From Leptospira yanagawae serovar Saopaulo str. Sao Paulo = ATCC 700523 (GTDB taxonomy: Bacteria > Spirochaetota > Leptospiria > Leptospirales > Leptospiraceae): a stretch of 64,000 bases of DNA. The stretch lies in assembly GCF_000332475.2 (NCBI RefSeq), contig NZ_AOGX02000032.1, forward strand, positions 62,001 to 126,000. The letters are read 5' to 3'. Shown piece by piece: positions 1 to 8,818 of the stretch; positions within the stretch are counted from its first letter, which is position 1, and each line of letters opens with the position of its first letter. The position numbers were made by a program, and so were the translations under genes. The notes under the pieces are model-generated. The model was not told the DNA's origin. It was given only the letters and a program-made list of their open reading frames with translations, and searched no databases.

Positions 1-241
1 ACTTCGGAAACTGGTGGGAATAAATGCGAATCCTTCCCCCCTTTTTTGCCTTTGGGTCTGCCACTGGGTTTTTGAACTGTAAAACTTTGGGAATGGAATT
101 CAGATCGCCTTCCCATTTTACATCTACCACTCGATTCGTGGTATCCTTTGTATCTTCTTCAGAACAATTTTGGAATAGGAGAATCGGGAGAAGAAAGGTG
201 ATTCCAACCAAAACAAACTTGATTACTTGTGAACGAACCAT
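1..241 (-). CDS. Partial extracellular solute-binding lipoprotein (peptide ABC transporter type)
   Basis: Only the first 80 or so codons are in the window; the gene continues past position 1. The reverse-strand translation starts MVRSQVIKFVLVG, has a hydrophobic signal stretch and ends the signal in LLFQNC, a spirochete-type lipobox with the lipidated Cys near residue 26. The following region contains KNPVADPKAKKGGRIRI, which resembles the N-terminus of family 5 (oligopeptide/dipeptide) periplasmic binding proteins, where a P-x-A-x-K-G-G segment precedes the first strand. It is probably a membrane-anchored substrate-binding protein of an ABC importer; the substrate is unknown. An in-frame upstream ATG at 268 is a possible alternative start. 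It would place the 5' end inside the divergent amylase-family gene. Confidence 0.6.
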   Translation of the reverse strand, partial: MVRSQVIKFVLVGITFLLPILLFQNCSEEDTKDTTNRVVDVKWEGDLNSIPKVLQFKNPVADPKAKKGGRIRIYSHQFPK

Positions 242-1651
242 ATGGTATTGAACAAATTTATGAAACATCCCTTCCATCAAATCCATTTGTACGAGATAGG
301 CTCAAGGCTTTTTTGTGGAAAAAAAGGGAAACCGCTTCATAACCTCTTAAACGAAATGCAAGAAAAAACTCCTTTTGGTTGGGCTGATGAAATTTGGCTT
401 ATGGGAATTTGGAAAAATAGTCCCAGTTCCAAGAAAATTGCAGAGACCATGCCCACATTACGACCGGGTTACGAATCCGTTAAATCGAAAATCGAACCAG
501 GAGATGTGTATGGCTCGCCCTATGCCATCTACGAATACAAACCAGACCCAATCATAACCGAAAAAGATAACCTAACAGAAATATATGAATGGTTCCAGTC
601 CAAAAATAAAAAACTAATATTGGACTTTGTCCCAAATCATATGGCGATTGATTCGCCAATGGTTTCCTCAAACCCAAACTCTTTCCTTTTGGCAAATGAT
701 ACCTTGGAGATTAAAAATACCTTTGTTCATCCCAATGGAAATCGGTATTTTTATGGAAAAGATCCTTACTTCGATGGTTGGACGGATACCATCCAATGGG
801 ATTTTTCTAATCCTGAAGTGGAAGATTTACAAATGAATATTCTACTAGATATTGCCAAACAATGTGATGGTGTGCGTTGCGATATGGCAATGTTACCTTT
901 ACCTGATGTTTTTGAAATGACACATGGCAGACGATCGGTGTTTCGTTGGGAAAAAGTAATTAGAACCATCAAAGAGGAATTCCCTCATTTCAAATTTTAT
1001 GCAGAAGTGTATTGGGGGTTGGAATCCAGACTTCTAGCCCTTGGATTTGATGCGACTTACGATAAACAATTATATGATTTTTTTTTACATCAAAATCTAG
1101 GAGGAGCAATGGACCGATTACAAAAGCAATCGAATCTAGGCCAAATCCGATTTTTAGAAAACCATGATGAAGAGAGAGCCAAACATTGTTTTGGTGATAG
1201 AGGAAAAACTTATTTCAGTTTACTTTCGGCTTACCCAAACACGATTTTATTCTACGACGGACAAGAACTGGGTCTTTCCAAAAAAATTCCCGTACAAATG
1301 ATCCGAACTGATGAAGAACCCATCCACTTTGATACATATTCTTATTACGAACGAGCACTTTCTGTGATCCAAAAGAGGAGTAAAGAAATGGATTACATTG
1401 ACGTCCCTTATTCGGAATTCAATAACCAATCCATTTTTTGCCGATTACTCATTTCTGAAAACCAAAGAGAACTCTTCATTTGGAATCCGAATGATCACAT
1501 TTGTTCTGGATGGATTCCCTACCAAAACGAAATCATTTACCAAAAGGAACTAAAAGATATTGTCTCAGGGAATGTTTTTTCCCAAGAAAAAAAAGAAGAT
1601 GGTATGTATTACCTTCTAAATCCAAACGAATTGCAGTGGTTTACTTTTTGA
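242..1651 (+). CDS. Alpha-amylase family (GH13) glycoside hydrolase
   Basis: A 469-residue protein with all four GH13 signature regions in order: region I LDFVPNH near 127-133, region II GVRCD near 210-214 (Asp nucleophile), region III AEVYW near 254 (Glu acid/base) and region IV ENHDE near 306-310 (transition-state Asp). It should act on alpha-glucosidic bonds, for example storage glucan or maltooligosaccharides. No signal peptide is visible, so it is probably cytoplasmic. It is shorter than typical exported amylases and ends in a small beta-rich domain. The start is uncertain: ATG 242 directly abuts the divergent lipoprotein start in a CATATG palindrome and neither it nor ATG 260 has a clear Shine-Dalgarno. 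The 3' end overlaps relA by 11 bp, convergently. Exact specificity cannot be read from the motifs. Confidence 0.85.
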   Translation: MVLNKFMKHPFHQIHLYEIGSRLFCGKKGKPLHNLLNEMQEKTPFGWADEIWLMGIWKNSPSSKKIAETMPTLRPGYESVKSKIEPGDVYGSPYAIYEYKPDPIITEKDNLTEIYEWFQSKNKKLILDFVPNHMAIDSPMVSSNPNSFLLANDTLEIKNTFVHPNGNRYFYGKDPYFDGWTDTIQWDFSNPEVEDLQMNILLDIAKQCDGVRCDMAMLPLPDVFEMTHGRRSVFRWEKVIRTIKEEFPHFKFYAEVYWGLESRLLALGFDATYDKQLYDFFLHQNLGGAMDRLQKQSNLGQIRFLENHDEERAKHCFGDRGKTYFSLLSAYPNTILFYDGQELGLSKKIPVQMIRTDEEPIHFDTYSYYERALSVIQKRSKEMDYIDVPYSEFNNQSIFCRLLISENQRELFIWNPNDHICSGWIPYQNEIIYQKELKDIVSGNVFSQEKKEDGMYYLLNPNELQWFTF

Positions 1652-3695
1652 CCCTCTCTGCAAACACAACACCTTGGATCATTCGTAAATTTTCCAAAAT
1701 TTCCTTTAGTTGGTCCAAATGATCAACTTCTAACATAAATTTGGCGGTAAGTGTTCCATTCGGATGGGAAGAAGCTCCAGCTTCCAAAATATTGGTTTCT
1801 GTACTGGAAATCGATTCCACCATCGATAAATAGATGCCTTGGACGTCTTTTGCTCTGACTTCAATTTGAATGGGAATCGGTTCCCCAGGTCCTTCCCAAC
1901 GCACTGGAATGGTTTTCATCCATTCCAATTGTTTTGTGGCTGTGGTGCAGTCTTTTTTGTGAACACTCACCCCTCTGCCTCTTGTGATAAAACCAATGAT
2001 TTCATCTCCGGGGATTGGAGTACAACAAGAAGCAACTCTTACCGGTACATCATTCCAACCAGCCACGGAAATTCCAAATTCTTTGGTTTCTTCTTGGTTC
2101 GGGTTTGGTTTGGTTGGTTTTTTGATTTTAACTTTTTTGATTTCTTTGATGGTATTTTCATCAAAGGTTGGATTCGAAGCTTCCAAAACAGATCCAATTG
2201 TCTCTTTTTGGGAGTCTTCTTGCAGTTTACGAAAGTAAGCACGTAACTTCTGTCTGGCGCCTGAAGTTTTGACGATCCTTAACCAAATAGGAGATGGTTT
2301 GGAATTTTTTTCGGTGATGATTTCCACTTGGTCACCAGATTTTAACTCCGTACGAAGTGTCACCATTCGACCATTCACTTTTCCACCGCGTGCATGAAGG
2401 CCCACATCCGTATGGATACGAAACGCGTAATCTAATACAGTTGCCCCTTTTGGCATTTCGATGATTTCACCTTTTGGTGTGAATACAAATACTTCATCTT
2501 CATGGAGGTCATACTGTAATTCCTCCATAAACTCTTTTGAGTCAAGACTTGGATCTTGCCAAGATTTTAGAATCTCTAGCCATTTCATACGGAAGGCATT
2601 CTCTACTCCGTTTTGTAAAATGACTGAGGACCTTGTTAAGTTGGTGGACTCTTTGTAAGCCCAGTGAGCAGCCACACCATTCTCCGCAATGGCATTCATT
2701 TCTTTTGTACGAATTTGTACTTCCATGGGTCGACCATCAGGTCCAAACACAGTGGTGTGAAGTGACTGATACAAATTGGTTTTAGGTGTGGCAATGTAGT
2801 CTTTAAATCTACCAGGAATCGGAGTCCAAAGAGTATGGACGATTCCTAGTACTCCATAACAATCCTTGATTTCATTTGCAATAATACGCACTGCACGTAA
2901 GTCAAAAATTTCAGAAAATGACTTTTCCTTCGTAACCATCTTACGATAAATCGAATAAAAATGTTTTGCCCTTCCATCAATTCTGGCATCAATATTGATC
3001 TCAGCTAACCGTTGCTTGAGAATGATTTTTATTTTTTCGATGTATTCGTCTCGTTCTGATTTTTTTGCAGAAACTCTTTTTTTAATTTCCTGATATTCTT
3101 CTGGGTGTAACGATTGGAACGCCAAATCTTCCAATTCAAATTTTACTTTATATACCCCAAGTCGACCTGCAATAGGGGCATATAACGACAATACTTCCTT
3201 TGCGATCCGTTTTTGTTTTTCTTCCGGTTGGAATTTTAATGTCCTAACATTATGGGTTTTGTCAGCAAGTTTGATGAGCATAACTCGCACATCTTTGATG
3301 GTGGCTAACAACATTTTACGAATGTTTTCTGCGGCTTCTGTTTCTTTTGATTGGGATTTGATTTCGGAAATTTTGGTTACACCTTCCACAAGTGCCGCGA
3401 TATCTTCCCCAAATTCACGTGCCATATCTTCTTTTGAATAACTTGTATCTTCCACAACATCGTGTAACAATCCTGCTGCGATCGCACGTTCATCTAATCC
3501 TAAGTCATCCAAAACAGAAGCAACATTCATGGGATGGATGATATAGGGTTCTCCAGAAAGACGTTTTTGGCCTTCATGCATTTTGTCGGCTATATGATAG
3601 GCTTTTTCGACGAGTTGTGCTTTCTCTGGACCAAGTCTTTTTTGGACGGCATCAAATAACTCCTGTTTGTCTTTGATATCTTGGTAAAGTCCCAT
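1641..3695 (-). CDS. relA: Bifunctional (p)ppGpp synthetase/hydrolase (RelA/SpoT homologue)
   Basis: A 684-residue long-form Rsh protein that makes and degrades the stringent-response alarmone (p)ppGpp. The N-terminal HD hydrolase domain has its metal ligands (H54, H78-D79, the E82-D83 pair and D145 in KLADKTHN), so hydrolase activity should be intact. The synthetase domain spans roughly 240-370, with the RFKD signature at 296-299. This is the basic motif typical of bifunctional enzymes, rather than the acidic EFDD type of synthetase-only RelA. A TGS domain lies near 415-475 and an ACT domain at the C-terminus. It is the only Rsh gene in this window. The start ATG overlaps the nadC stop (TAATG), so the two genes are translationally coupled. 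Confidence 0.95.
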   Translation of the reverse strand: MGLYQDIKDKQELFDAVQKRLGPEKAQLVEKAYHIADKMHEGQKRLSGEPYIIHPMNVASVLDDLGLDERAIAAGLLHDVVEDTSYSKEDMAREFGEDIAALVEGVTKISEIKSQSKETEAAENIRKMLLATIKDVRVMLIKLADKTHNVRTLKFQPEEKQKRIAKEVLSLYAPIAGRLGVYKVKFELEDLAFQSLHPEEYQEIKKRVSAKKSERDEYIEKIKIILKQRLAEINIDARIDGRAKHFYSIYRKMVTKEKSFSEIFDLRAVRIIANEIKDCYGVLGIVHTLWTPIPGRFKDYIATPKTNLYQSLHTTVFGPDGRPMEVQIRTKEMNAIAENGVAAHWAYKESTNLTRSSVILQNGVENAFRMKWLEILKSWQDPSLDSKEFMEELQYDLHEDEVFVFTPKGEIIEMPKGATVLDYAFRIHTDVGLHARGGKVNGRMVTLRTELKSGDQVEIITEKNSKPSPIWLRIVKTSGARQKLRAYFRKLQEDSQKETIGSVLEASNPTFDENTIKEIKKVKIKKPTKPNPNQEETKEFGISVAGWNDVPVRVASCCTPIPGDEIIGFITRGRGVSVHKKDCTTATKQLEWMKTIPVRWEGPGEPIPIQIEVRAKDVQGIYLSMVESISSTETNILEAGASSHPNGTLTAKFMLEVDHLDQLKEILENLRMIQGVVFAERVKK

Positions 3696-4558
3696 TATTT
3701 GATATCCAAACTTATATCCAAAAATTTAACTGTGTGAGTCAAATACCCCATACTCACACCGATTCCATCAAATTTTGACAAAAATTTTAATTTATCGGGT
3801 GTGATCCCTCCAGAACATTCAATCCGAATCTTAGGTGCTTTTTCTTTTAGTAACTGAATTGCTTTTTCGGTATCAGAATCGGAAAAATTATCGAGTAAGA
3901 TGATATCTGGACTTGCAGCAATTGCATCGCTCAACTGTGAGATGCCGTCAATTTCCAACTCTATTTGTTTTCCTGGATTTTTATCCCTTACAGTTTGAAC
4001 GGCAGACTGAATGGAACCAGCTTTTGCAACATGGTTATCCTTTAACATCGCCATCTCTGATAAGTTCAACCTGTGGTTGGCACCACCACCTGTGTACACT
4101 GCATACTTTGCCAGTTTTCGGTAACCTGGAAGCGTTTTTCTTGTATCAAGGATGAGGAGGTTTGGGTATTCTTTTGCCACTCGGTTTGCATTTGTAGCGA
4201 TTCCAGAAAGGTATTGGATGAAATTGAGTACAATTCGTTCCATCTTCAAAAGACTTACCAGAGATCCTTTGAATTCTCCAATCACCGTTCCTTTCGAAAG
4301 GATCGCTCCATCTTCTAATGCATTCGACCAAGTAAGGGAAGCATTGGTTTTCTCTATGAGGCAAGGGATAACAGAAAGTCCACAAAGGATGCCTTCTTCT
4401 TTTGCGAGCAATACAGCGGTGCAGGTATCATCTTGGGTAAACAAAGTATCAGTTGTGATATCACCCGCAGGCAAATCTTCGTCCAAAGCCAACTGGACCA
4501 GCGGTTCAAAGTCTGTTTCTGTAATTTTGGTAACGGGAGTTGTGTATCCTCGGTTCAT
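3695..4558 (-). CDS. nadC: Nicotinate-nucleotide pyrophosphorylase (carboxylating)
   Basis: A 287-residue quinolinate phosphoribosyltransferase. It converts quinolinate and PRPP to nicotinate mononucleotide in de novo NAD synthesis. Family signatures are present: DLPAGDITTD near the N-terminus, the TRKTLPGYR segment, GGGANHRLNLSEM, the lysine of MLKDNH, and ECSGGI near the C-terminus. Length matches the family. It lies just upstream of relA with a one-base stop/start overlap. A Rho-independent terminator belonging to the preceding lipoprotein gene ends about 20 bp upstream of this start, so nadC needs its own promoter in the short gap. nadA and nadB are not in the window. Confidence 0.95.
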   Translation of the reverse strand: MNRGYTTPVTKITETDFEPLVQLALDEDLPAGDITTDTLFTQDDTCTAVLLAKEEGILCGLSVIPCLIEKTNASLTWSNALEDGAILSKGTVIGEFKGSLVSLLKMERIVLNFIQYLSGIATNANRVAKEYPNLLILDTRKTLPGYRKLAKYAVYTGGGANHRLNLSEMAMLKDNHVAKAGSIQSAVQTVRDKNPGKQIELEIDGISQLSDAIAASPDIILLDNFSDSDTEKAIQLLKEKAPKIRIECSGGITPDKLKFLSKFDGIGVSMGYLTHTVKFLDISLDIK

Positions 4559-4581
4559 ATAGGTCCTATGGTTTAGACAAA

Positions 4582-4610
4582 AAAAAAGCTGTCCTTACGA
4601 CAGCTTTTTT
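4582..4610 (-). terminator. Rho-independent terminator after the LysM lipoprotein gene
   Basis: A perfect 12-bp inverted repeat (4582-4593 against 4599-4610, containing AGCTGTC/GACAGCT) has a 5-base loop and an A-run on one side and a T-run on the other. Read leftwards it lies directly after the stop at 4630 and ends in a U tract. It is symmetrical enough to work in both directions. Confidence 0.85.
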
Positions 4611-4629
4611 CAATTCACCTAAGTCTTGT

Positions 4630-6033
4630 TTATTCCTTAGGTGCTTTTCCGATTTTTCCCGTTTTTGGTGGGATGTTCAATTTTTGTTTTGGATAAATTA
4701 AGTTTTTGTTGCGAATGGTTTTACGGTTCGCTTCAAAAATACGTGGCCAAAGTTTTGCATCGCTATAGATATCTTCACGATCTGCAATTCTCCATAGGCA
4801 ATCTGCAGGATTTGATTTTTCTACCGTGTATCGTTTCCAACCACCGGACAACTCTTCCACTTGTGCAGAGGATGTTTGGTTTGAGTCTTTTGCATCCTTT
4901 GTTTTATCAGAATCGGTATCTACAGCAGTGCGATCTTTTTTCGCAACATTCGTTTTCCCTTTGAGAGTTTCAATTTGGTCAATGGAGATCTCAGCCAATC
5001 GAATCGCTTCTTCAGATTGAGCAATGGAATCTTCAAATTTATCTTGTTCTAAAAGGTTTCCAGAAGCTTGTAAAGATTCATTTGAGGCACCTAAGTTTTC
5101 TTGTGTGCTTGCATATGATTCTTTTGCATTGGACTTAAGATAAGTTTCTGCATTTAGTTCGCCAAACCGAAGATTTGCATCTTCAACCACTTCCTTTGCT
5201 TGTGCATTGCGATTTTTTGCATGGTCTTTGATGGAGTCTTGTAAGAGAGTAGCAGAAGCCAATCGGGCTGCTTTGATTTTTTCGTCGGCAGACTTTAGTT
5301 TTCCGGCTTGGATGTCTTCTCTTGCAGAAGCGATCCTAGCTTTTTCTTCATCGATGGCAGGATTACCAGCTTTTGAATAAGATGCTGCTTTATCAAGTAA
5401 GGCATCCACTTCATCAGCAGATTTCACAAGTGCTCCACCAGATTTTTCAAGTGCTACTTTTTTAGCTTCTGAGCTAATTTTAGATGCTTCTTGGAATTGG
5501 TTATGAGCATCTTCGTATTCTTGTAAAGCAACAGTGCGTTTTACTTCTTTTGCTGTTTCATCTTTATCTTCGCGGAGGTAGGAAGCAAGGCTTGCATCTG
5601 CTTGGGCTAATTTTGTTTCCCCGGCATCTCTTGCAGCAACTGCTTTTTTGTATTGTTCTGGAGTGTATTCTGAAGCGTATGCTTCGTCTGCCGCATCAAT
5701 TGCTGCCACAGCTTCTTCACGAGATTTAGCTGCTAACTTTGGCAAGGTTTTCTCTAAGGCATCGTATGCTTTTGAAATCGCATAGTCTGCACTCTTTTTC
5801 GAATCAGATGCTTTTTCTTCTGCTGCAAATTCATTGGCAGAAACTAAACTTTTTTTAGCTTCACTGAATTCTTCAGGGGCATATTCTTCCGCAGAAAGTC
5901 TTTCGGCTCGTTCCACTTGGGATTTCGCTAGAGCGAGTTCTTTGAGTGGTAGTTCTTGTGCGCAGTTTACAAATCCTGCAGAGAACAATACCAAAGCGGA
6001 GAGAAAGACAGATGTCTTTTTCTTTTTTAACAT
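4630..6033 (-). CDS. LysM-domain lipoprotein, helical (LruA/LipL71-like)
   Basis: A 467-residue exported lipoprotein. The signal peptide ends in GFVNC, a spirochete lipobox with Cys at about 24. The body is almost entirely Ala/Glu/Lys-rich helix, with repeated motifs of the type AEEYAPEEF and SEYTPEQYKKA, consistent with DUF4398-like helical repeats. A Ser/Thr/Asp-rich linker near 365-395 leads to a C-terminal LysM module (LWRIADREDIYSDAKLWP to YPKQKLNIP) that should bind peptidoglycan. The architecture resembles the Leptospira LruA/LipL71 lipoproteins, but it is shorter than I remember for LruA, so orthology is a guess. It probably tethers outer membrane or periplasmic components to the cell wall. 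It lies 63 bp downstream of the STAS gene and is followed by a strong terminator. Confidence 0.8.
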   Translation of the reverse strand: MLKKKKTSVFLSALVLFSAGFVNCAQELPLKELALAKSQVERAERLSAEEYAPEEFSEAKKSLVSANEFAAEEKASDSKKSADYAISKAYDALEKTLPKLAAKSREEAVAAIDAADEAYASEYTPEQYKKAVAARDAGETKLAQADASLASYLREDKDETAKEVKRTVALQEYEDAHNQFQEASKISSEAKKVALEKSGGALVKSADEVDALLDKAASYSKAGNPAIDEEKARIASAREDIQAGKLKSADEKIKAARLASATLLQDSIKDHAKNRNAQAKEVVEDANLRFGELNAETYLKSNAKESYASTQENLGASNESLQASGNLLEQDKFEDSIAQSEEAIRLAEISIDQIETLKGKTNVAKKDRTAVDTDSDKTKDAKDSNQTSSAQVEELSGGWKRYTVEKSNPADCLWRIADREDIYSDAKLWPRIFEANRKTIRNKNLIYPKQKLNIPPKTGKIGKAPKE

Positions 6034-6096
6034 AACAAACTCCTTAATGTTTGGTAGGGGGGATTGTAAGAGAGAAGCGCAAATACGCTTCCCCTA

Positions 6097-6432
6097 TTAT
6101 TTAAAAGCAGTAACTGCTTCGTCTTCGCTGTCGAAAATTTCAAAAAATGAAGTCAGCTTAGTGAGTTCAAATACCTTTCGAACAGAACCTGCTACGTTGA
6201 TGATTTTTAATCCACCTTGGTATTTTTTCAGGTTGGACAAACTTGAAATTAAAGCTCCAATTCCGGAAGAGTCGATGTAAGATACCTTCTCGAGATTGAT
6301 GACGATGCAATACTTTTGTTCTTCGATCAATTTGGCGATTACATCCTTGATCTCAGGCGCGTTATAAAGGTCGATTTCCCCGTTAATATCGAGTACTACG
6401 ATTTTATCTTTTTCCCTTCTGGTGATTTCCAT
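6097..6432 (-). CDS. STAS-domain anti-sigma factor antagonist
   Basis: A 111-residue single STAS domain of the SpoIIAA/RsbV type. The phosphorylatable serine motif is intact (YIDSSGIGA, Ser55 in D-S-S-G). In such partner-switching systems the unphosphorylated form binds an RsbW-type kinase and frees a sigma factor or other target. No kinase is adjacent. Candidate HATPase partners in the window are the RsbW-like protein at 31665-32096 and the protein at 26977-27813, but nothing in the sequence links them. It is the first gene before the LysM lipoprotein. Confidence 0.9.
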   Translation of the reverse strand: MEITRREKDKIVVLDINGEIDLYNAPEIKDVIAKLIEEQKYCIVINLEKVSYIDSSGIGALISSLSNLKKYQGGLKIINVAGSVRKVFELTKLTSFFEIFDSEDEAVTAFK

Positions 6433-6525
6433 GTGTGTCTAGAGACTCCTCAATGAAGCTACAATCAATGTAGAAATGACGGTACAATCACATTCAAAAA
6501 AAATGGGTACGTCAACCTAATAATT

Positions 6526-7641
6526 TTAGCTACCAAACAAATTTTTCCAATGCTCATAAAATGCCTGAAAATTGCCTATTTCTATGGACTTTCGCATCTT
6601 TTCCATGAAGCTCTGCATAAAAAATAAGTTATGGTAGGTAGATAAGGAAAAGGCAGTTAATTCCTTCACCTTATGTAAGTGGCGAATGTATCCAAGACTA
6701 TACGTTTGACAAACCTTACATGAACATTCTGAGTCAATCGGCGATTCACTGAGTCTGTGGCTCTCATTTCGCAAATTGATTTTGCCTTTTGAAGTGAAGA
6801 CTTGCCCATTCCGTGCATTCCGAGTCGGAAGCACACAATCAAACATATCAATACCGTTTTTTACGCCCTCAAGGATGTCCACAACCGTTCCCACACCCAT
6901 CAGGTATCTTGGTCTCGATTTGTCCAAATGAGGGGCCATACATTCCAAAATACGAATGTATTCAGGCCTAGGTTCGCCAACACTCAGGCCCCCAATGGCA
7001 ATCCCTGGAAAATCAATCTTTTGTAAGGTCTCGAGACTGCGAAGCCTCAGCGCCTCGTTCACCCCACCTTGTACAATGGGAAATACGTTTTGGCCGTTTG
7101 GATTTTCCATCCAATACTCATAGGATTCTTTTGCCCAGCGATGGGTCCTGTCCAACGCGAGTTCTAAACGTTTGGTATCACTTCCATAAGGAGCACAATC
7201 ATCTAACACCATCATGATATCAGATCCAATGGACCTCTGCATATCGATGACTGAGGATGGTGTGAACTTATGATAACTTCCATCGATATGGGATTGGAAA
7301 CGCACACCATCATCTTCAAATTTGAATAAACTTGCTAAACTAAAAACCTGGAACCCACCAGAATCCGTGAGAAGTGCTTTTTTGTAAGACATGAAGTTTT
7401 TTAAACCATGGAAATGATCGAACACTTCTTTACCAGGTTTCAAGTAAAGGTGGTAGGTGTTGGCGAGGATTAAGTTGTAACCAAGCTCATTGATATCTTC
7501 TGAAGTGAGAGACTTAACGCTACCACGAGTTCCCACTGGCATAAAAATCGGAGTTTCGATTTGGATGCCATTGAGTGAAAGTGTTCCTGTTCTCGCATAG
7601 GAACCTTGATCGTAAGTTCCCTCTTTAAATATCGAAGGCAC
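6526..7641 (-). CDS. tgt: Queuine tRNA-ribosyltransferase
   Basis: A 371-residue TGT that exchanges guanine-34 for a queuine precursor in GUN-anticodon tRNAs. It carries [10 protein letters not shown] (catalytic Asp region), LDDCAPYG, the GGLSVGEP active-site loop, [12 protein letters not shown], and the zinc ligands C-x-C-x-x-C (CSCKVC) followed by a His downstream. The start codon is GTG. It shares its first base with the TAG stop of the upstream fur-family gene (TAGTG), so translation is coupled. Confidence 0.95.
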   Translation of the reverse strand: MPSIFKEGTYDQGSYARTGTLSLNGIQIETPIFMPVGTRGSVKSLTSEDINELGYNLILANTYHLYLKPGKEVFDHFHGLKNFMSYKKALLTDSGGFQVFSLASLFKFEDDGVRFQSHIDGSYHKFTPSSVIDMQRSIGSDIMMVLDDCAPYGSDTKRLELALDRTHRWAKESYEYWMENPNGQNVFPIVQGGVNEALRLRSLETLQKIDFPGIAIGGLSVGEPRPEYIRILECMAPHLDKSRPRYLMGVGTVVDILEGVKNGIDMFDCVLPTRNARNGQVFTSKGKINLRNESHRLSESPIDSECSCKVCQTYSLGYIRHLHKVKELTAFSLSTYHNLFFMQSFMEKMRKSIEIGNFQAFYEHWKNLFGS

Positions 7642-8120
7642 TATTTTTTGTTTTTATGTTCGCAATTTGCAAAGTTCAAACAATTGCCGAAAATGTTCAA
7701 ACTATGACCCGTAATGGTAAATCCATTTTCTGATGCGGCTTTGTTTTGAAGTTCTTCGATTCGTTCATCAATGAATTCGACAATCCTTCCACATTGCATA
7801 CAAATGATATGGTCATGGTGTTCGTGGCCAATGATATGTTCATAATATTTGTAATCCTTTCCAAAATCATGTTCTTCGAGTAGTCCCGCTTCAACCATGA
7901 TAGCCAAAATCCGATAAATGGTAGCTTTGGAAATGCGGTCTTTGTTGTCTTTGAGTTCGTCGAGTAGACCTTCCGCAGTAAAATGATTATGACTTGAAAA
8001 AATCTTTTGAGCGACTAACAAACGTTGGTTTGTAATCTTTAAACCTTTTTCTTTGAGATACTCTTCAAAAGCGAGCATCTCTTTTTTAGTGTCTTCTTGG
8101 GAAATAGGATCGTTTTGCAA
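7641..8120 (-). CDS. Fur-family metal-dependent transcription regulator
   Basis: A 159-residue Fur-fold repressor. The winged helix contains [15 protein letters not shown] and SKATIYRIL. The dimer/metal domain has [18 protein letters not shown] (HHDH at 101-104, C107 and C110), then GHS at 138-140 and a second Cys pair C147/C153 spaced CX5C. Where PerR proteins have the oxidation-sensing Asp in the VDF motif, this protein has Glu (VEF, about E115), as in classical Fur, so iron or another metal is more likely than peroxide as the signal. It is co-transcribed with tgt through a one-base overlap, an unusual pairing. I leave the symbol blank because the effector is not established. Confidence 0.85.
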   Translation of the reverse strand: MQNDPISQEDTKKEMLAFEEYLKEKGLKITNQRLLVAQKIFSSHNHFTAEGLLDELKDNKDRISKATIYRILAIMVEAGLLEEHDFGKDYKYYEHIIGHEHHDHIICMQCGRIVEFIDERIEELQNKAASENGFTITGHSLNIFGNCLNFANCEHKNKK

Positions 8121-8142
8121 GGGTTATCTCCTAAATACTATC

Positions 8143-8694
8143 TTAATTCAATATACCAGAAAGTGAATGATACCAAGCTCTTTCTGCTTCTTCCGCAATT
8201 CTCAGTGCCATCACACGTAACAAACGATTCTGCGCTTCGAGTTCCGATTCTCGAAATCCGATTTGAGTCGAAAAATGCACCCTTCCTGGGATTTCACTTC
8301 GTTCCATCGGGATTTTGACTCCAGTCTCTGCCTCTATGATTTCCACACGAGTGACCACAAATAATTCAGACGTGATTTGTTGGTCCGCTAAGTCCATCAA
8401 GTCACCCACTTGTTGGTAGTGGACAATCTCTGCATACAAACGGTATTTCGCGAGAGTTTTTTCCCGAGTGGTGATGAACCTTCCCCTCCGGTCAATTTCT
8501 TCCATAATCATCTGGGTAAGCCGTGTGTGCATCCCAGGGGAATAGGTATTGTTTCTCACATTCTGAATGTAGATCAGCCGTTTTGAATCAGGGATTGGAA
8601 CCCCATCGATCTTAGGTGGCCGCCCTGGTTCTTTTGAAAAAAAAGCACAACCAGAGGTGAAAAGGAATAAAATAAAAACAATACCTAGTCTCAT
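8143..8694 (-). CDS. Lipoprotein, LptE-like
   Basis: A 183-residue lipoprotein with a short signal peptide ending in FTSGC (Cys about 16). The mature part contains IYIQNVRNNTYSPGMHTRLTQ followed by a predicted helix with EEIDRRGRF. This matches the pattern of LptE-type lipoproteins (strand, N-R-T-Y, then a T-x-x-x-x-E-E helix), which plug the LptD channel for LPS export. Leptospira makes LPS, so the role is plausible. lptD is not in the window. It lies 22 bp upstream of the fur-family gene on the same strand and could be the first gene of the operon. Confidence 0.6.
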   Translation of the reverse strand: MRLGIVFILFLFTSGCAFFSKEPGRPPKIDGVPIPDSKRLIYIQNVRNNTYSPGMHTRLTQMIMEEIDRRGRFITTREKTLAKYRLYAEIVHYQQVGDLMDLADQQITSELFVVTRVEIIEAETGVKIPMERSEIPGRVHFSTQIGFRESELEAQNRLLRVMALRIAEEAERAWYHSLSGILN

Positions 8695-8818
8695 TTGAAT
8701 TTGTTCCCTGTCATACTAGGTCCCAACTCTAGATTGTCAAGGGAATCGGAGGGTCAGGATTTTCTCCTAACCTCAAGGAAAGGCATGACAAAGCAAGTAG
8801 TAGGATTCTACTTTTCCC

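Noticed and set aside
6074..6091. A 6-bp hairpin GAAGCG/CGCTTC after the STAS gene
   Set aside because: No T-run follows on the relevant strand, so it is not a convincing terminator.
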